Shown in pieces: positions 54,636-63,973 of a stretch of DNA of 64,000 nt. Positions within the stretch are counted from its first letter, which is position 1. Each line of letters starts with the position of its first letter. The notes under the pieces are model-generated. The model searched no databases. It worked only from the letters and a program-made list of their open reading frames with translations, and was not told where the DNA came from. The position numbers and the translations under genes are program-made. Location: positions 3,224,001 to 3,288,000 of the forward strand of contig NZ_CP046654.1 in the NCBI RefSeq assembly GCF_009759685.1, read 5' to 3'. The stretch comes from Acinetobacter baumannii. Lineage in GTDB: Bacteria > Pseudomonadota > Gammaproteobacteria > Pseudomonadales > Moraxellaceae.

Positions 54636-54992
54636 ATGTTTAAAAAATTAACCCAACTTTTTCAAGGTTCGAAAGAGACACCAGAACAAATTTATTTACA
54701 AGAGAATCAGCTCAGTTTTGATTCAGAGCGTGGTCCAGTTATTAAAGATGTCGTGATTAATGAAAAGTGGTCAGAGCACCTTGAGTATTTTTCAAATCGT
54801 AAATTACAGAATTTTGATAACTTACCTAAGCTATTTCAAATTACACCACAAATTAATGAAAAGATTGATTTAGAGATTGCAACACAACGATATGTGGAAA
54901 GGTTAGGTAATACACAAGAAAAGTTACTTGAGCTTAAAGCAATCATACAGGTATTAAACCAATATTATGTGATGTTTTTACGAGACAAATAA
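54636..54992 (+). CDS. small hypothetical protein
   Basis: I do not recognise this 118-residue protein. It is polar and mostly helical in appearance, with no signal peptide or membrane helix. The basic amphipathic start FKKLTQLFQGS could be a membrane-contact helix. The C-terminal helix is rich in Leu and Gln (RLGNTQEKLLELKAIIQVLNQYY). It lies alone between the Dyp peroxidase gene and mfd. The frame is long and clean for an AT-rich region, so I think it is a real gene. Confidence 0.6.
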   Translation: MFKKLTQLFQGSKETPEQIYLQENQLSFDSERGPVIKDVVINEKWSEHLEYFSNRKLQNFDNLPKLFQITPQINEKIDLEIATQRYVERLGNTQEKLLELKAIIQVLNQYYVMFLRDK

Positions 54993-55126
54993 CTTCAAAT
55001 GATTGTTTAAGAACTATAAAAAAGTATCACAAAGTAGTAGCTTGATTGCAGAAAAATAACTCAATTCACTAAAAACATCATGCTACTATTAACCTCATAT
55101 CTTTTTAGCTCATAAAAGCCATATAC

Positions 55127-58100
55127 ATGTTTCAACAAGAAATCTCTCAATTGAATTTGCAACAGCTCAAGGCCGGTGAAAAGCGTTGGGTGGGGTCATT
55201 ATTAGGTTCATCAGCAGCTTTATTGCTTAAAGAAATTGCCACTCAGCATTCTTCTTTATTGGTATTAGTTGCTAGAAACAACCAACATGTTGCTCAATTA
55301 GAAAGTGAACTTGAGTTTTATGGAGTTAAGCCGACAATTTTTCCGGATTGGGAAATTTTGCCTTATGACCGTTTATCTCCCCATCAAGATATTGTGTCAG
55401 AACGTCTTGCTATTTTATCTAATATGCCCCAGCAAGGCGTATTACTGATTTCAGCAAGTACCTTGGCTCAACGGGTTGCGCCTTACTCATGGGTATTAGG
55501 AGAACACTTTGATATAAAAGTGGGTCAAAAATTTGATTTAGAACAACAAAAATTAAGGTTAGTTCAGGCGGGCTACCACTTAGTAGATACAGTTTATGAC
55601 CATGGTGAGTTTGCTGTACGCGGTAGTATTATGGATATTTTTGCATCTGGGCAAGAATCTCCGATCCGCATAGATTTATTTGACGATGAAATTGATTCTT
55701 TAAAATTCTTTGACCCTGAAACTCAAAGAACAACAACCACACTAAAAAGTTTTACGGTTTTACCCGCGAAAGAATTCCCTTTAAAAGAAGGACGTTCAGT
55801 TTTTAGAGACCGTTATTCTGAGTTTTTTCCTACTGCCAATCCTAAGAAAAATCCAATTTATCAGGACGTTTTAGATGGTATAGCATCGCCTGGCATTGAA
55901 TTTTATTTACCGCTATTTTTTGATAAAGAACAAATGCAGTCACAAAGTATGTTTACAACATACTTACCAAAGAATTGCATTGTAATTACAACTAATGATA
56001 TTGACATTGATTTAACGAACTTCTGGAAAGAAGTTATGCGTCGTTATGAAGACCGGCGCCATAATATGGATCAACCTATTCTTGCTCCAGAAGAACTATT
56101 TATTTCTCCAAATCATTTGTTAAGTGCTTTAAACCAGTTTCCACGAATGCTTGTAAGCGCAGAAACTATTGAAGAAAAAGCTGGTGCACTTAATCTTAAA
56201 ACTGAACAACCACCCAAGTTGCCAGTCGATCCGAAAAAAGAAAAACCATTTAGTGCCGTAAAAAAATATATTGATGAAGCAAATCATCCTGTTCTATTGG
56301 TTGCGGAAAGTGCAGGACGTCGCGAAAGCTTAAAAGATGCGTTGCGTTCAAGTTTAGGTGAGATTCCGAATGTAGAGAATTTTGAGCAATTCCAAATTAG
56401 TCAGTTCGCAATTGCTATTACTAATGCGCCTTTAGATCGTGGTTTACTTTTAACTGATCAATTAACGGTTATTTCAGAAAATCAGCTTTACGAGCACCGA
56501 GTTGTACAGCGTCGTCGCAAGCGTCAACAGGAAGTTTCAGAAGAGTTTTTGATTCGAAGCTTAACTGAGCTAAGCATTGGTGCTCCTGTTGTACATATCG
56601 ATCATGGTGTGGGGCGTTATGCTGGTTTAATTACACTCGCGATTGAAGGACAAGACTATGAGTTCTTACAACTAGATTATGCCGAAGATGCAAAAGTCTA
56701 TGTTCCAGTAACGAACTTGCATCTAATTAGCCGTTATAGTGGTGGCGACCCGGATTTAGCACCGTTACATAAAATCGGAACTGATGCTTGGAGTAAAGCT
56801 AAGCGTAAAGCATTAGAGCAAATTCATGACGTTGCAGCTGAGCTTTTACATATTCAGGCACGTCGTCAGTCAAAACCTGGCTTCGCTTTTGAACTGGATC
56901 AGTCGCTCTATATGCAATTTGCAAGCGGTTTTGCGTATGAAGAAACCCTTGATCAGGCTAATGCAATTGAAGCCACACTCTATGATATGCAGCAAGCAAA
57001 ACCAATGGATAGGTTGGTGTGTGGTGACGTAGGTTTTGGTAAAACCGAAGTGGCCATGCGTGCAGCATTTGTAGCGGTACAAAATGGCAAACAGGTCGCT
57101 GTTTTAGTTCCTACGACTTTACTAGCTCAACAACATTATGAGTCTTTTAAAGACCGTTTTGCTGATTGGCCAGTACGTATTGAAGTGCTCTCACGTTTTG
57201 GTTCAAACAAAACACATTTGAAAAATATTGAAGACTTGGCAAATGGTAAAGTCGATATTGTGGTAGGTACACATAAGCTTCTACAAGAGAATGTTCAGTT
57301 TAAAGATTTAGGCTTAATGGTTGTAGACGAGGAGCATCGCTTTGGTGTGCGTGATAAGGAGCGTATCAAAGCTTTACGTGCCGATGTTGATATGTTGACA
57401 CTTACAGCAACGCCAATTCCTCGTACGCTTAATATGGCTTTTTCGGGTATGCGTGATTTGTCGATTATTGCGACTCCGCCAGCCCGTCGATTAGCAGTAA
57501 AAACCTTTGTGCAAGAGCATACAGATGCTTCAATCAAGGAAGCGATTTTGCGTGAGTTACTTCGTGGTGGACAAGTTTATTTCTTACATAATGAAGTAGA
57601 GACCATTGAGCGAGCTGCCGAAAATATTCGTGTGCTTGTACCCGAAGCACGTGTAGCGGTAGCACATGGACAAATGCGTGAACGCGAACTTGAGCAAGTT
57701 ATGCAGCAGTTCTATCACAAAGAATATAATGTGCTGGTGTGCTCAACCATTATTGAGACAGGTATCGATGTTCCAAATGCAAATACAATTTTAATTGAAC
57801 GTGCGGATAAACTTGGGTTAGCGCAATTACACCAGTTACGTGGCCGTGTAGGTCGTTCGCATCACCAAGCATATGCGTATTTATTAGTACCTTCGATTAA
57901 ACACTTAAAAGGTGATGCCGAAAAACGCCTTGATGCGATTCAACGTGCTTCGACATTAGGTGCAGGCTTTATGCTCGCTACGGAAGATTTGGAAATTCGT
58001 GGAGCAGGCGAATTGTTAGGCGAACAACAAAGTGGCTCAATGCAGGCGATAGGATATAGCTTGTATATGGAAATGCTTGAGAAAGCGACTAAAGCAATTC

Positions 58101-58588
58101 AACAAGGTAAAACCCCGAATTTTGATGCTCCATTGTCGTTAACTGCCGAAATTAACTTACATATTCCTGCACTTATTCCAGATGATTATCTGGGGGATGT
58201 TCATCAACGTCTATTATTCTATAAACGTATTAGTAATACCGATACACAGGAAAAACTAGATAACATCCGTATGGAGCTTATTGACCGTTTCGGTATTCCA
58301 CCGCAGTCGGTTAAGCACTTGTTTAGCGTGCATCAAATCCGTTTGAAAGCAGAACATTTAGGTATTACGAAAATTGATATTAATACTCAAGGTGGAAATA
58401 TTGAGTTTTCACCAGATACGCCAGTTCAGGCCATTAGTATTATTCAGTTAATGCAAAAAAATCCGACCTATTACCGTATGGAAGGCGGACAACGTTTGAA
58501 GGTGATGGTGCAGCTTGAAGAGTATGAAAAACGAATTCAATTTATCAATGATTTATTGCAAAAATTGATGAGTGAACTACATGCCTGA
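55127..58588 (+). CDS. mfd: transcription-repair coupling factor Mfd
   Basis: Mfd removes RNA polymerase stalled at lesions and recruits UvrA. The 1153-residue protein has an N-terminal UvrB-like region (about 1-350), an RNA polymerase-interacting domain near 490-560 (VVHIDHGVGRYAGL), and RecG-like helicase motors: Walker A GDVGFGKTE near 633 and DEEHRFG near 734. RGRVGRSHHQAYAYLL lies near 904. The C-terminal domain is intact. It is a single-gene unit by spacing. Confidence 0.96.
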   Translation: MFQQEISQLNLQQLKAGEKRWVGSLLGSSAALLLKEIATQHSSLLVLVARNNQHVAQLESELEFYGVKPTIFPDWEILPYDRLSPHQDIVSERLAILSNMPQQGVLLISASTLAQRVAPYSWVLGEHFDIKVGQKFDLEQQKLRLVQAGYHLVDTVYDHGEFAVRGSIMDIFASGQESPIRIDLFDDEIDSLKFFDPETQRTTTTLKSFTVLPAKEFPLKEGRSVFRDRYSEFFPTANPKKNPIYQDVLDGIASPGIEFYLPLFFDKEQMQSQSMFTTYLPKNCIVITTNDIDIDLTNFWKEVMRRYEDRRHNMDQPILAPEELFISPNHLLSALNQFPRMLVSAETIEEKAGALNLKTEQPPKLPVDPKKEKPFSAVKKYIDEANHPVLLVAESAGRRESLKDALRSSLGEIPNVENFEQFQISQFAIAITNAPLDRGLLLTDQLTVISENQLYEHRVVQRRRKRQQEVSEEFLIRSLTELSIGAPVVHIDHGVGRYAGLITLAIEGQDYEFLQLDYAEDAKVYVPVTNLHLISRYSGGDPDLAPLHKIGTDAWSKAKRKALEQIHDVAAELLHIQARRQSKPGFAFELDQSLYMQFASGFAYEETLDQANAIEATLYDMQQAKPMDRLVCGDVGFGKTEVAMRAAFVAVQNGKQVAVLVPTTLLAQQHYESFKDRFADWPVRIEVLSRFGSNKTHLKNIEDLANGKVDIVVGTHKLLQENVQFKDLGLMVVDEEHRFGVRDKERIKALRADVDMLTLTATPIPRTLNMAFSGMRDLSIIATPPARRLAVKTFVQEHTDASIKEAILRELLRGGQVYFLHNEVETIERAAENIRVLVPEARVAVAHGQMRERELEQVMQQFYHKEYNVLVCSTIIETGIDVPNANTILIERADKLGLAQLHQLRGRVGRSHHQAYAYLLVPSIKHLKGDAEKRLDAIQRASTLGAGFMLATEDLEIRGAGELLGEQQSGSMQAIGYSLYMEMLEKATKAIQQGKTPNFDAPLSLTAEINLHIPALIPDDYLGDVHQRLLFYKRISNTDTQEKLDNIRMELIDRFGIPPQSVKHLFSVHQIRLKAEHLGITKIDINTQGGNIEFSPDTPVQAISIIQLMQKNPTYYRMEGGQRLKVMVQLEEYEKRIQFINDLLQKLMSELHA

Positions 58589-58628
58589 GACCTGTTTTTC
58601 TAACCAGCGCTAGCTAATTAGGACATTT

Positions 58629-58747
58629 GTTTTGATGTAATCGGATTTTATGCACTATTTATACCTTGAGATATGAATAAGTGCATAAAATCATTGTTAT
58701 TTGTAAGCAAACGGGCTACTAATAATATTCACATCAAAACTGATGTG
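58629..58747 (+). other. set of inverted repeats between mfd and the HIT gene
   Basis: GTTTTGATGT (58629-58638) is the exact complement of ACATCAAAAC (58731-58740). Between them lies a 12-base inverted repeat, GATTTTATGCAC (58644-58655) with GTGCATAAAATC (58681-58692). The second arm of the outer pair can instead form a local hairpin, TCACATCA with TGATGTGA (58729-58748). This gives two exclusive folds in the 180-base gap. It may be an mfd 3' structure, a leader for the HIT-cyclase transcript, or operator DNA. Confidence 0.5.
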
Positions 58748-58788
58748 ATAGTATTAGCCATTATTGTTTATTGTCATTTATAAAAGAT

Positions 58789-59223
58789 ATGTTTAGTTTG
58801 CATCCACAACTTGCTCAAGATACTTTTTTTGTAGGCGATTTCCCGCTTTCAACATGTCGTTTAATGAATGATATGCAATTTCCTTGGTTGATTTTAGTAC
58901 CACGCGTACCAGGAATCACGGAACTATACGAATTGAGTCAAGCTGACCAAGAACAGTTTCTACGTGAGTCAAGCTGGTTATCTAGCCAGTTATCTCGCGT
59001 TTTCCGTGCTGATAAAATGAATGTAGCAGCTTTAGGTAATATGGTGCCTCAATTGCATTTCCATCATGTTGTCCGCTATCAAAATGATGTAGCTTGGCCG
59101 AAACCTGTATGGGGTACACCAGCGGTGCCATATACAAGTGATGTTTTAGCTCATATGCGTCAGACTCTTATGCTTGCTCTACGTGGCCAAGGTGATATGC
59201 CTTTTGATTGGCGCATGGATTAA
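58789..59223 (+). CDS. HIT-domain nucleotide-binding protein
   Basis: The protein has about 144 residues from ATG 58789; a TTG at 58771 would add six. The histidine-triad region reads QLHFHHVVRY, so Gln replaces the first His of HxHxH. This variant is usual in a gammaproteobacterial HIT group that also shares the AWPKPVWG tail. HIT proteins hydrolyse or bind dinucleoside polyphosphates and similar nucleotides. Its substrate is unknown. It precedes the cyclase gene, with a hairpin in the gap. Confidence 0.85.
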   Translation: MFSLHPQLAQDTFFVGDFPLSTCRLMNDMQFPWLILVPRVPGITELYELSQADQEQFLRESSWLSSQLSRVFRADKMNVAALGNMVPQLHFHHVVRYQNDVAWPKPVWGTPAVPYTSDVLAHMRQTLMLALRGQGDMPFDWRMD

Positions 59224-59225
59224 AT

Positions 59226-59259
59226 CAATGTAATGCCACATATCAATGTGGCAACATTG
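59226..59259 (+). repeat. strong hairpin between the HIT gene and the cyclase gene
   Basis: CAATGT plus TGCCACAT (59226-59241, with a two-A bulge) pairs with ATGTGGCA plus ACATTG (59246-59259), loop ATCA. It ends about 16 bases before the cyclase GTG, next to the ribosome-binding site. Confidence 0.65.
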
Positions 59260-59275
59260 AAATGTGGAGGATAGG

Positions 59276-60745
59276 GTGCAATTAGAGAGGTTTATAGATC
59301 GGGAACCTAAGCAGTTTGCATATTTTCATCGTTTGATGGGATATTCAATTCTGTCATTAATTTTAGTGATCTATGCCTTTACCTCACCGAATACTAATTA
59401 TCAAATCTATATTCCTCCTTTTTTTCTTTTTTTACTTTTTGTCAGTTCTAAACTAGAACACTGGTTGCAGTACCAGTTTGATAAGAAAACTCAAAAAAGT
59501 GTTTTTTTTGCAATAGATGCGATTGTAGTGGCTGTTACTCTAGCAGGAGTGCACCTTAATCTCGTTCCAACATTTATTGCACTTTTTGCATTGTTTTACT
59601 CAGCAATTAATAGTCGTATTTCCTTTGCAGTTATTTGTTTAACGAGTCTGCTTGGGGCGATTATTTTTTATTTAAGTACATTTTTCCTATTTGGTTTTCA
59701 TCCATATTTCGAAGGCACAAGCCAAGAATTAACAGTAATTACCTTACTTGGTTTGGTAATGTTTATCACTATCGGAAATTATTACCAACACCGCTGGGTT
59801 AAAAAAATTAGTCAGCAACGTCAGCATTATTATGACCAGATGACACGTTATATTGCTTTTGCTAATCAGTTAAGTCGCTATGCTCCATTACAATTATGGC
59901 AGTCGATTATGCGAGGGGAAGCCGAAGCAAAAATTGAATATAAACGTAAAAAAATGACCGTATTCTTTTCTGATATTCAGGGATTTACTGAACTATCAGA
60001 AACTTTAATTCCTGATGACTTAGCTTTCTTGCTGAACGATTATTTAAGTCATATGACTGAAATTGCAAAGCAATATGAAGCGACGGTCGATAAATTTATG
60101 GGAGATGCGATTCTCATATTTTTTGGAGATGCGAATTCACAAGGGGTTGAGCAAGATGCCAAATCGTGTGTAGAAATGGCAATTGCTATGCGTCAGCAAA
60201 TGAAGCTGCTGCGCGAACGATGGAAGAAAATGGGATATTCGGCCTTACATATCCGTATGGGTATTAGTACAGGTTATTGCCACGTAGGGAATTATGGTGC
60301 AACCCATCGTATGGCTTATACGATTGTAGGTCGCGACGTAAATTTAGCGGCACGTTTACAGTATGCTGCTGAAATTGATAAAATACTCATTTCTGATGAT
60401 ACTTATCAATTGATCAAAAGTGATTTTCTATGTGCGCCTAAGACCCCAATTTATTTAAAGGGTATTCAAGGGGCAGTAAAAACATGGCAAGTCATGGAAA
60501 AATACACAGGAAATAAATCAGATCATCAACAATGGTTTGATTATGAATATAAAGGTTTCCATTTAGTTTTAAATTTAGAAGAAGTACAAAACTACGAATA
60601 CCCTGAGTTGGTTGAAGTGCTTGAAAAAATGATTCAGCGCATTAAAGTTCAACAAACTTTGGTTAATACTCAAGGTGTTGCTCAGCTTAGACTTGAGGAT
60701 GAAGTTAAGCCTATAAATATCGATGAAGAACAAGATCAGGTATAA
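59276..60745 (+). CDS. membrane-anchored class III adenylate/guanylate cyclase
   Basis: About six N-terminal membrane helices (residues 20-170) are followed by a linker and a class III cyclase domain (about 225-400). FFSDIQGFTELSE near 230 and DKFMGDAIL near 272 supply the two metal-binding Asp. The Thr in YTIVGRDVNLAARL occupies the purine-selecting position and favours ATP, so cAMP is the likely product. I choose GTG 59276, with GGAGG five bases upstream, over an in-frame GTG at 59264. An adenylate cyclase controlling virulence traits has been reported in A. baumannii; I cannot confirm that this is the same gene. Confidence 0.87.
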   Translation: MQLERFIDREPKQFAYFHRLMGYSILSLILVIYAFTSPNTNYQIYIPPFFLFLLFVSSKLEHWLQYQFDKKTQKSVFFAIDAIVVAVTLAGVHLNLVPTFIALFALFYSAINSRISFAVICLTSLLGAIIFYLSTFFLFGFHPYFEGTSQELTVITLLGLVMFITIGNYYQHRWVKKISQQRQHYYDQMTRYIAFANQLSRYAPLQLWQSIMRGEAEAKIEYKRKKMTVFFSDIQGFTELSETLIPDDLAFLLNDYLSHMTEIAKQYEATVDKFMGDAILIFFGDANSQGVEQDAKSCVEMAIAMRQQMKLLRERWKKMGYSALHIRMGISTGYCHVGNYGATHRMAYTIVGRDVNLAARLQYAAEIDKILISDDTYQLIKSDFLCAPKTPIYLKGIQGAVKTWQVMEKYTGNKSDHQQWFDYEYKGFHLVLNLEEVQNYEYPELVEVLEKMIQRIKVQQTLVNTQGVAQLRLEDEVKPINIDEEQDQV

Positions 60746-60757
60746 ATTTATATAAAT

Positions 60758-60785
60758 AAAAAAAGCTGCCTAAGCAGCTTTTTTT
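60758..60785. terminator. bidirectional terminator between the cyclase gene and fdx
   Basis: A-run plus GCTGC (60758-60769), loop CTAA and GCAGC plus T-run (60774-60785) form a symmetric hairpin serving both convergent genes. Confidence 0.92.
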
Positions 60786-60793
60786 ATTATTTA

Positions 60794-61132
60794 TTAGTGA
60801 TTTTCCGAAGCGTGGTTAATTGTGTATTTCGGAATCTCAATTTCAAGATCTTCATCTACAACTTTCACCTGACATGAAAGACGTGAGTCAGGTTCCAACC
60901 CCCAAGCACGGTCTAAAAGATCGGCTTCAACATCATTCATTTCTTCTAAGCTATCAAAGCCTTTACGAACGATCACATGACAAGTTGTGCATGCGCAAGA
61001 CATATCACAAGCATGTTCAATTTTGATTCCTTTGTTGAGCAAACTTTGGCAAAGATTTGCATTTTGTTCAACCTCAAATTCTGCTCCTTCTGGGCAAAAT
61101 TGAGCGTGAGGAAGTACTTTAATACGTGGCAT
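60794..61132 (-). CDS. fdx: ISC-type [2Fe-2S] ferredoxin
   Basis: Fdx supplies electrons for iron-sulphur cluster assembly. The cluster ligands are C42, C48 and C51 (CDMSCACTTC) and C87 (RLSCQV). From the ATG at 61132 the protein has 112 residues; a GTG at 61141 would add three, but AGGTG suits the ATG better. It is the last gene of the hscB-hscA-fdx group on the minus strand. Confidence 0.94.
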   Translation of the reverse strand: MPRIKVLPHAQFCPEGAEFEVEQNANLCQSLLNKGIKIEHACDMSCACTTCHVIVRKGFDSLEEMNDVEADLLDRAWGLEPDSRLSCQVKVVDEDLEIEIPKYTINHASENH

Positions 61133-61150
61133 ATTGATCACCTATACCTT

Positions 61151-63010
61151 TTAATTTGATTTTGACCAATCATCGAGCTTCGTGCCTTTTAAGGCATGGT
61201 CAATATGTCGATTCATCCGTAGTGCTGCAAAAGCATCACTATGTACTTTAAGTTGTTGAACTGCTTGCTCAATTGCTTGAATATCACTGCCTTCAAGCTG
61301 AGCTTTTAATGATTCCTTAGCAGAGTTGAGTGCTTCAAGTTGCTTTTCATCAAGTAAATCTGCATCTACTTTTAATGCTTGCTCAAGAGCCTCAAGCTCA
61401 CGTTCTGCTTCAACTTTAGTTTCTTTTAAATGACGAAGATTTTTGTCCTCTTCGGCATGTTGGAAACCTTCAATTAATAAGCGTTCCGTATCTGCCTCAG
61501 ATAAACCATAAGATGGTTTGATATCGATATGAGCTTGCACGCCAGAAGTTGCTTCACGAGCAGAAACGGTGAGTAAGCCATCTGCATCAACTTGGAAAGT
61601 GACTTCAATACGAGCTTGGCCTGCAGTCATTGGTGGAATGCCATGAAGTACAAATCTACCTAATGAACGGCAATGTTCAACTAAATCACGTTCGCCCTGA
61701 ACTACATGAATTAACATAGCAGTTTGACCATCTTGATAAGTGGTGAACTCTTGACGACGTGCAACAGGAATAGCTGTATTACGAGATATCAGGCGCTCAA
61801 CGAGTCCTCCCATTGTCTCTAGACCCAGAGAAAGAGGGGTTACATCTAAAAGAAGAGAACCATCTTGGCTATTACCGATTAACTGGTTGGCTGTAATAGA
61901 AGCGCCAATTGCCACCACTTCATCTGGGTTGATCGTGCAAAGAGGTTCTTGGGCAAAAACTTCCCGTACTGCTTTTTGGACAGCATAAGAGCGAGTAGAA
62001 CCACCTACCAAAACAACATTTTGAATATCGGTTAACTCGAGTTTTGCATCACGCAGTACACGTTTACAAACACTAATCGTTTTGTCTAATGCTACTTGAA
62101 TAATGCTTTCAAATGTAGGGCGATCTAGTGTGAGAGTTGCTTCGAGTAACTTTAATTCAACTGAATCTTGAGTTGATAATTGTTCTTTAGCTTGACGTGC
62201 TGCCACAATAAATACGGCATAATCTTCATCGCTTAATACATCAATATTAAGCTGTTTTTTAGCCCATTTTACGATTAGACGGTCTAAGTCATCACCACCT
62301 AAAGCAGTGTGACCACCAGTCGCTAAAACTTCGAATACGCCTTGTGAAAAACGTAAGATAGATACGTCAAAAGTACCGCCACCCAAGTCATAAATTACAT
62401 AATTACGGTCGGTCGCTAAATTACTTTCTTGATCTAATCCATAAGCTACAGCGGCAGCTGTAGGCTCATTTAATAAACGTAATACATTTAAACCTGCAAG
62501 TTGAGCTGCATCGCGAGTTGCTTGACGCTGAGCTTCATCGAAATATGCAGGAACGGTAATTACTGCTCCATTAACAGGATTTTGTAAGCTGTCTTCAGCG
62601 CGAGCTTTTAATTGTTTTAAAATTTCAGCTGAGATTTCTACTGGTGTTTTGCGTCCAGCACGAGTTTCAAAAGCAGGCATTTCATTTTCTGAGCCTACTA
62701 ACTCATAAGGGTGTTGAAATTTAATATCTGCCTTTGAACGGCCCATAAATCGTTTAACAGAAACAATTGTATTTTTTGGATCTGCAATGATAAACGGTTT
62801 AGCTTCTTCACCATAATGAGTTGTATTGTCCCCATAATGAACGATAGAAGGAAGTAATCTTCTATTTTGAACATCATTGAGTACTTTAGGTTTGCCTGAT
62901 AACACTGTCGCAACTAATGAGTGTGTTGTTCCTAGGTCAATACCAATCGCAATGCGATGTTGGTGTGGGGCACTGGATTGACCCGGTTCAGCAATTTGCA
63001 AAAGTGCCAT
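61151..63010 (-). CDS. hscA: Hsp70-type chaperone HscA
   Basis: HscA is the specialised Hsp70 that helps transfer clusters from Isc[13 protein letters not shown] (about 23-34), FDVSILRF near 208 and VGGSTR near 330 mark the ATPase domain, and the C-terminal half is a peptide-binding domain. The 619-residue length and short C-terminus match HscA, not DnaK (about 640 with a longer acidic tail). It follows hscB by 38 bases and is followed by fdx. Confidence 0.95.
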   Translation of the reverse strand: MALLQIAEPGQSSAPHQHRIAIGIDLGTTHSLVATVLSGKPKVLNDVQNRRLLPSIVHYGDNTTHYGEEAKPFIIADPKNTIVSVKRFMGRSKADIKFQHPYELVGSENEMPAFETRAGRKTPVEISAEILKQLKARAEDSLQNPVNGAVITVPAYFDEAQRQATRDAAQLAGLNVLRLLNEPTAAAVAYGLDQESNLATDRNYVIYDLGGGTFDVSILRFSQGVFEVLATGGHTALGGDDLDRLIVKWAKKQLNIDVLSDEDYAVFIVAARQAKEQLSTQDSVELKLLEATLTLDRPTFESIIQVALDKTISVCKRVLRDAKLELTDIQNVVLVGGSTRSYAVQKAVREVFAQEPLCTINPDEVVAIGASITANQLIGNSQDGSLLLDVTPLSLGLETMGGLVERLISRNTAIPVARRQEFTTYQDGQTAMLIHVVQGERDLVEHCRSLGRFVLHGIPPMTAGQARIEVTFQVDADGLLTVSAREATSGVQAHIDIKPSYGLSEADTERLLIEGFQHAEEDKNLRHLKETKVEAERELEALEQALKVDADLLDEKQLEALNSAKESLKAQLEGSDIQAIEQAVQQLKVHSDAFAALRMNRHIDHALKGTKLDDWSKSN

Positions 63011-63048
63011 GAGTTAAATCCCTTGAAAATAAAGTAGAGAAAGCAAAA

Positions 63049-63567
63049 TTAAAAATCGTCGTCTAAATCAAAACTGTCTTCATCATCTAACAGTTGATCT
63101 TCTGCTTTATCAATATCGTTTAAAACACGTTGAAAGAAACGTAACTTACGTACGGTATCGCGTGCTTCTGCCCAATCTTCTTCACTGTAATCAATTTTGA
63201 ATTCACGGACCAAACCATCAATCCATTGTTGTACTTCTAATCTTAAAGTACGTAAATGTTCAGATGATGTCGCTTCATCAAGTTGTTCACGAAGTTCTAA
63301 AGCGGATTGTAGAAATTCGAAATCACTAATAGATTGATCAAGATGATGATCTTGCTTTTTAAGAGCTAAAAGATAAGCAGCGCGGCTATCAACTTGAGAA
63401 AGCGTTTTAAAAGCTTGATTGATTTCACTTGATTTGATCAATGCTTGATCTTTATCTGCGGCTTTATCTGGATGATATTGTTGTTGCAAACTTAAGAAAT
63501 TTGATTTCAAGCTTGCCAAATCGATATCGAGTGCCACAGGTAAATTGAACAACTCAAAATGATTCAT
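63049..63567 (-). CDS. hscB: Fe-S assembly J-domain co-chaperone HscB
   Basis: HscB delivers IscU to HscA. The N-terminal J domain has the HPD loop in QQQYHPDKAADKD (about 34-46), and the C-terminal three-helix part binds IscU. From ATG 63567 it has 172 residues, which fits the family; ATG 63585 would add six. The C-terminal tail is very acidic (DDEDSFDLDDDF). Confidence 0.94.
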   Translation of the reverse strand: MNHFELFNLPVALDIDLASLKSNFLSLQQQYHPDKAADKDQALIKSSEINQAFKTLSQVDSRAAYLLALKKQDHHLDQSISDFEFLQSALELREQLDEATSSEHLRTLRLEVQQWIDGLVREFKIDYSEEDWAEARDTVRKLRFFQRVLNDIDKAEDQLLDDEDSFDLDDDF

Positions 63568-63595
63568 TAGAAATGAGGTCCACATTAATTAAATA

Positions 63596-63632
63596 CATTA
63601 AAACAGTGCTGTTAAAAGGCACTGTTTTAATG
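63596..63632 (-). repeat. 14-base-stem hairpin between iscA and hscB
   Basis: CATTAAAACAGTGC (63596-63609) and GCACTGTTTTAATG (63619-63632) are perfectly complementary with a nine-base loop. On the minus strand only a partial T-run lies within the stem (TTTT), so it may attenuate transcription or stabilise mRNA between iscRSUA and hscBA-fdx. Confidence 0.8.
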
Positions 63633-63652
63633 AGAAAAAGGAAAGGAGAGAA

Positions 63653-63973
63653 TTAAACAGTGAATGACTCACCACAACCACATTCACCCTTTTTATTAGG
63701 ATTGTTAAATTCGAACCCTTCATTAAGGCCATTTTTAACATAGTCCATTTCTAAGCCGTCTAAGTAAACTAAGCTTTTAGGATCTACAAAAACCTTAACG
63801 CCGAATTGTTCGAAAATTTGATCATGTTCATCGATATCATCTACAAATTCGAGAACATAAGCCAACCCAGAACAACCAGAAGTTTTCACACCAACGCGAA
63901 TGCCTTCACCCTTACCTCGGTTTTTAAGGTAATTGCTAATATGAGTCGCAGCATTTTCAGTTAAATGAATCAT
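63653..63973 (-). CDS. iscA: A-type iron-sulphur carrier IscA
   Basis: The 106-residue protein has the three conserved cysteines C34 (TSGCSGLAY), C98 and C100 (GECGCGES) that bind iron or a cluster. The context before hscB-hscA-fdx favours IscA over ErpA or SufA. A GGAG ribosome-binding site precedes the start. The upstream iscU, iscS and iscR would lie beyond the right edge. Confidence 0.95.
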   Translation of the reverse strand: MIHLTENAATHISNYLKNRGKGEGIRVGVKTSGCSGLAYVLEFVDDIDEHDQIFEQFGVKVFVDPKSLVYLDGLEMDYVKNGLNEGFEFNNPNKKGECGCGESFTV

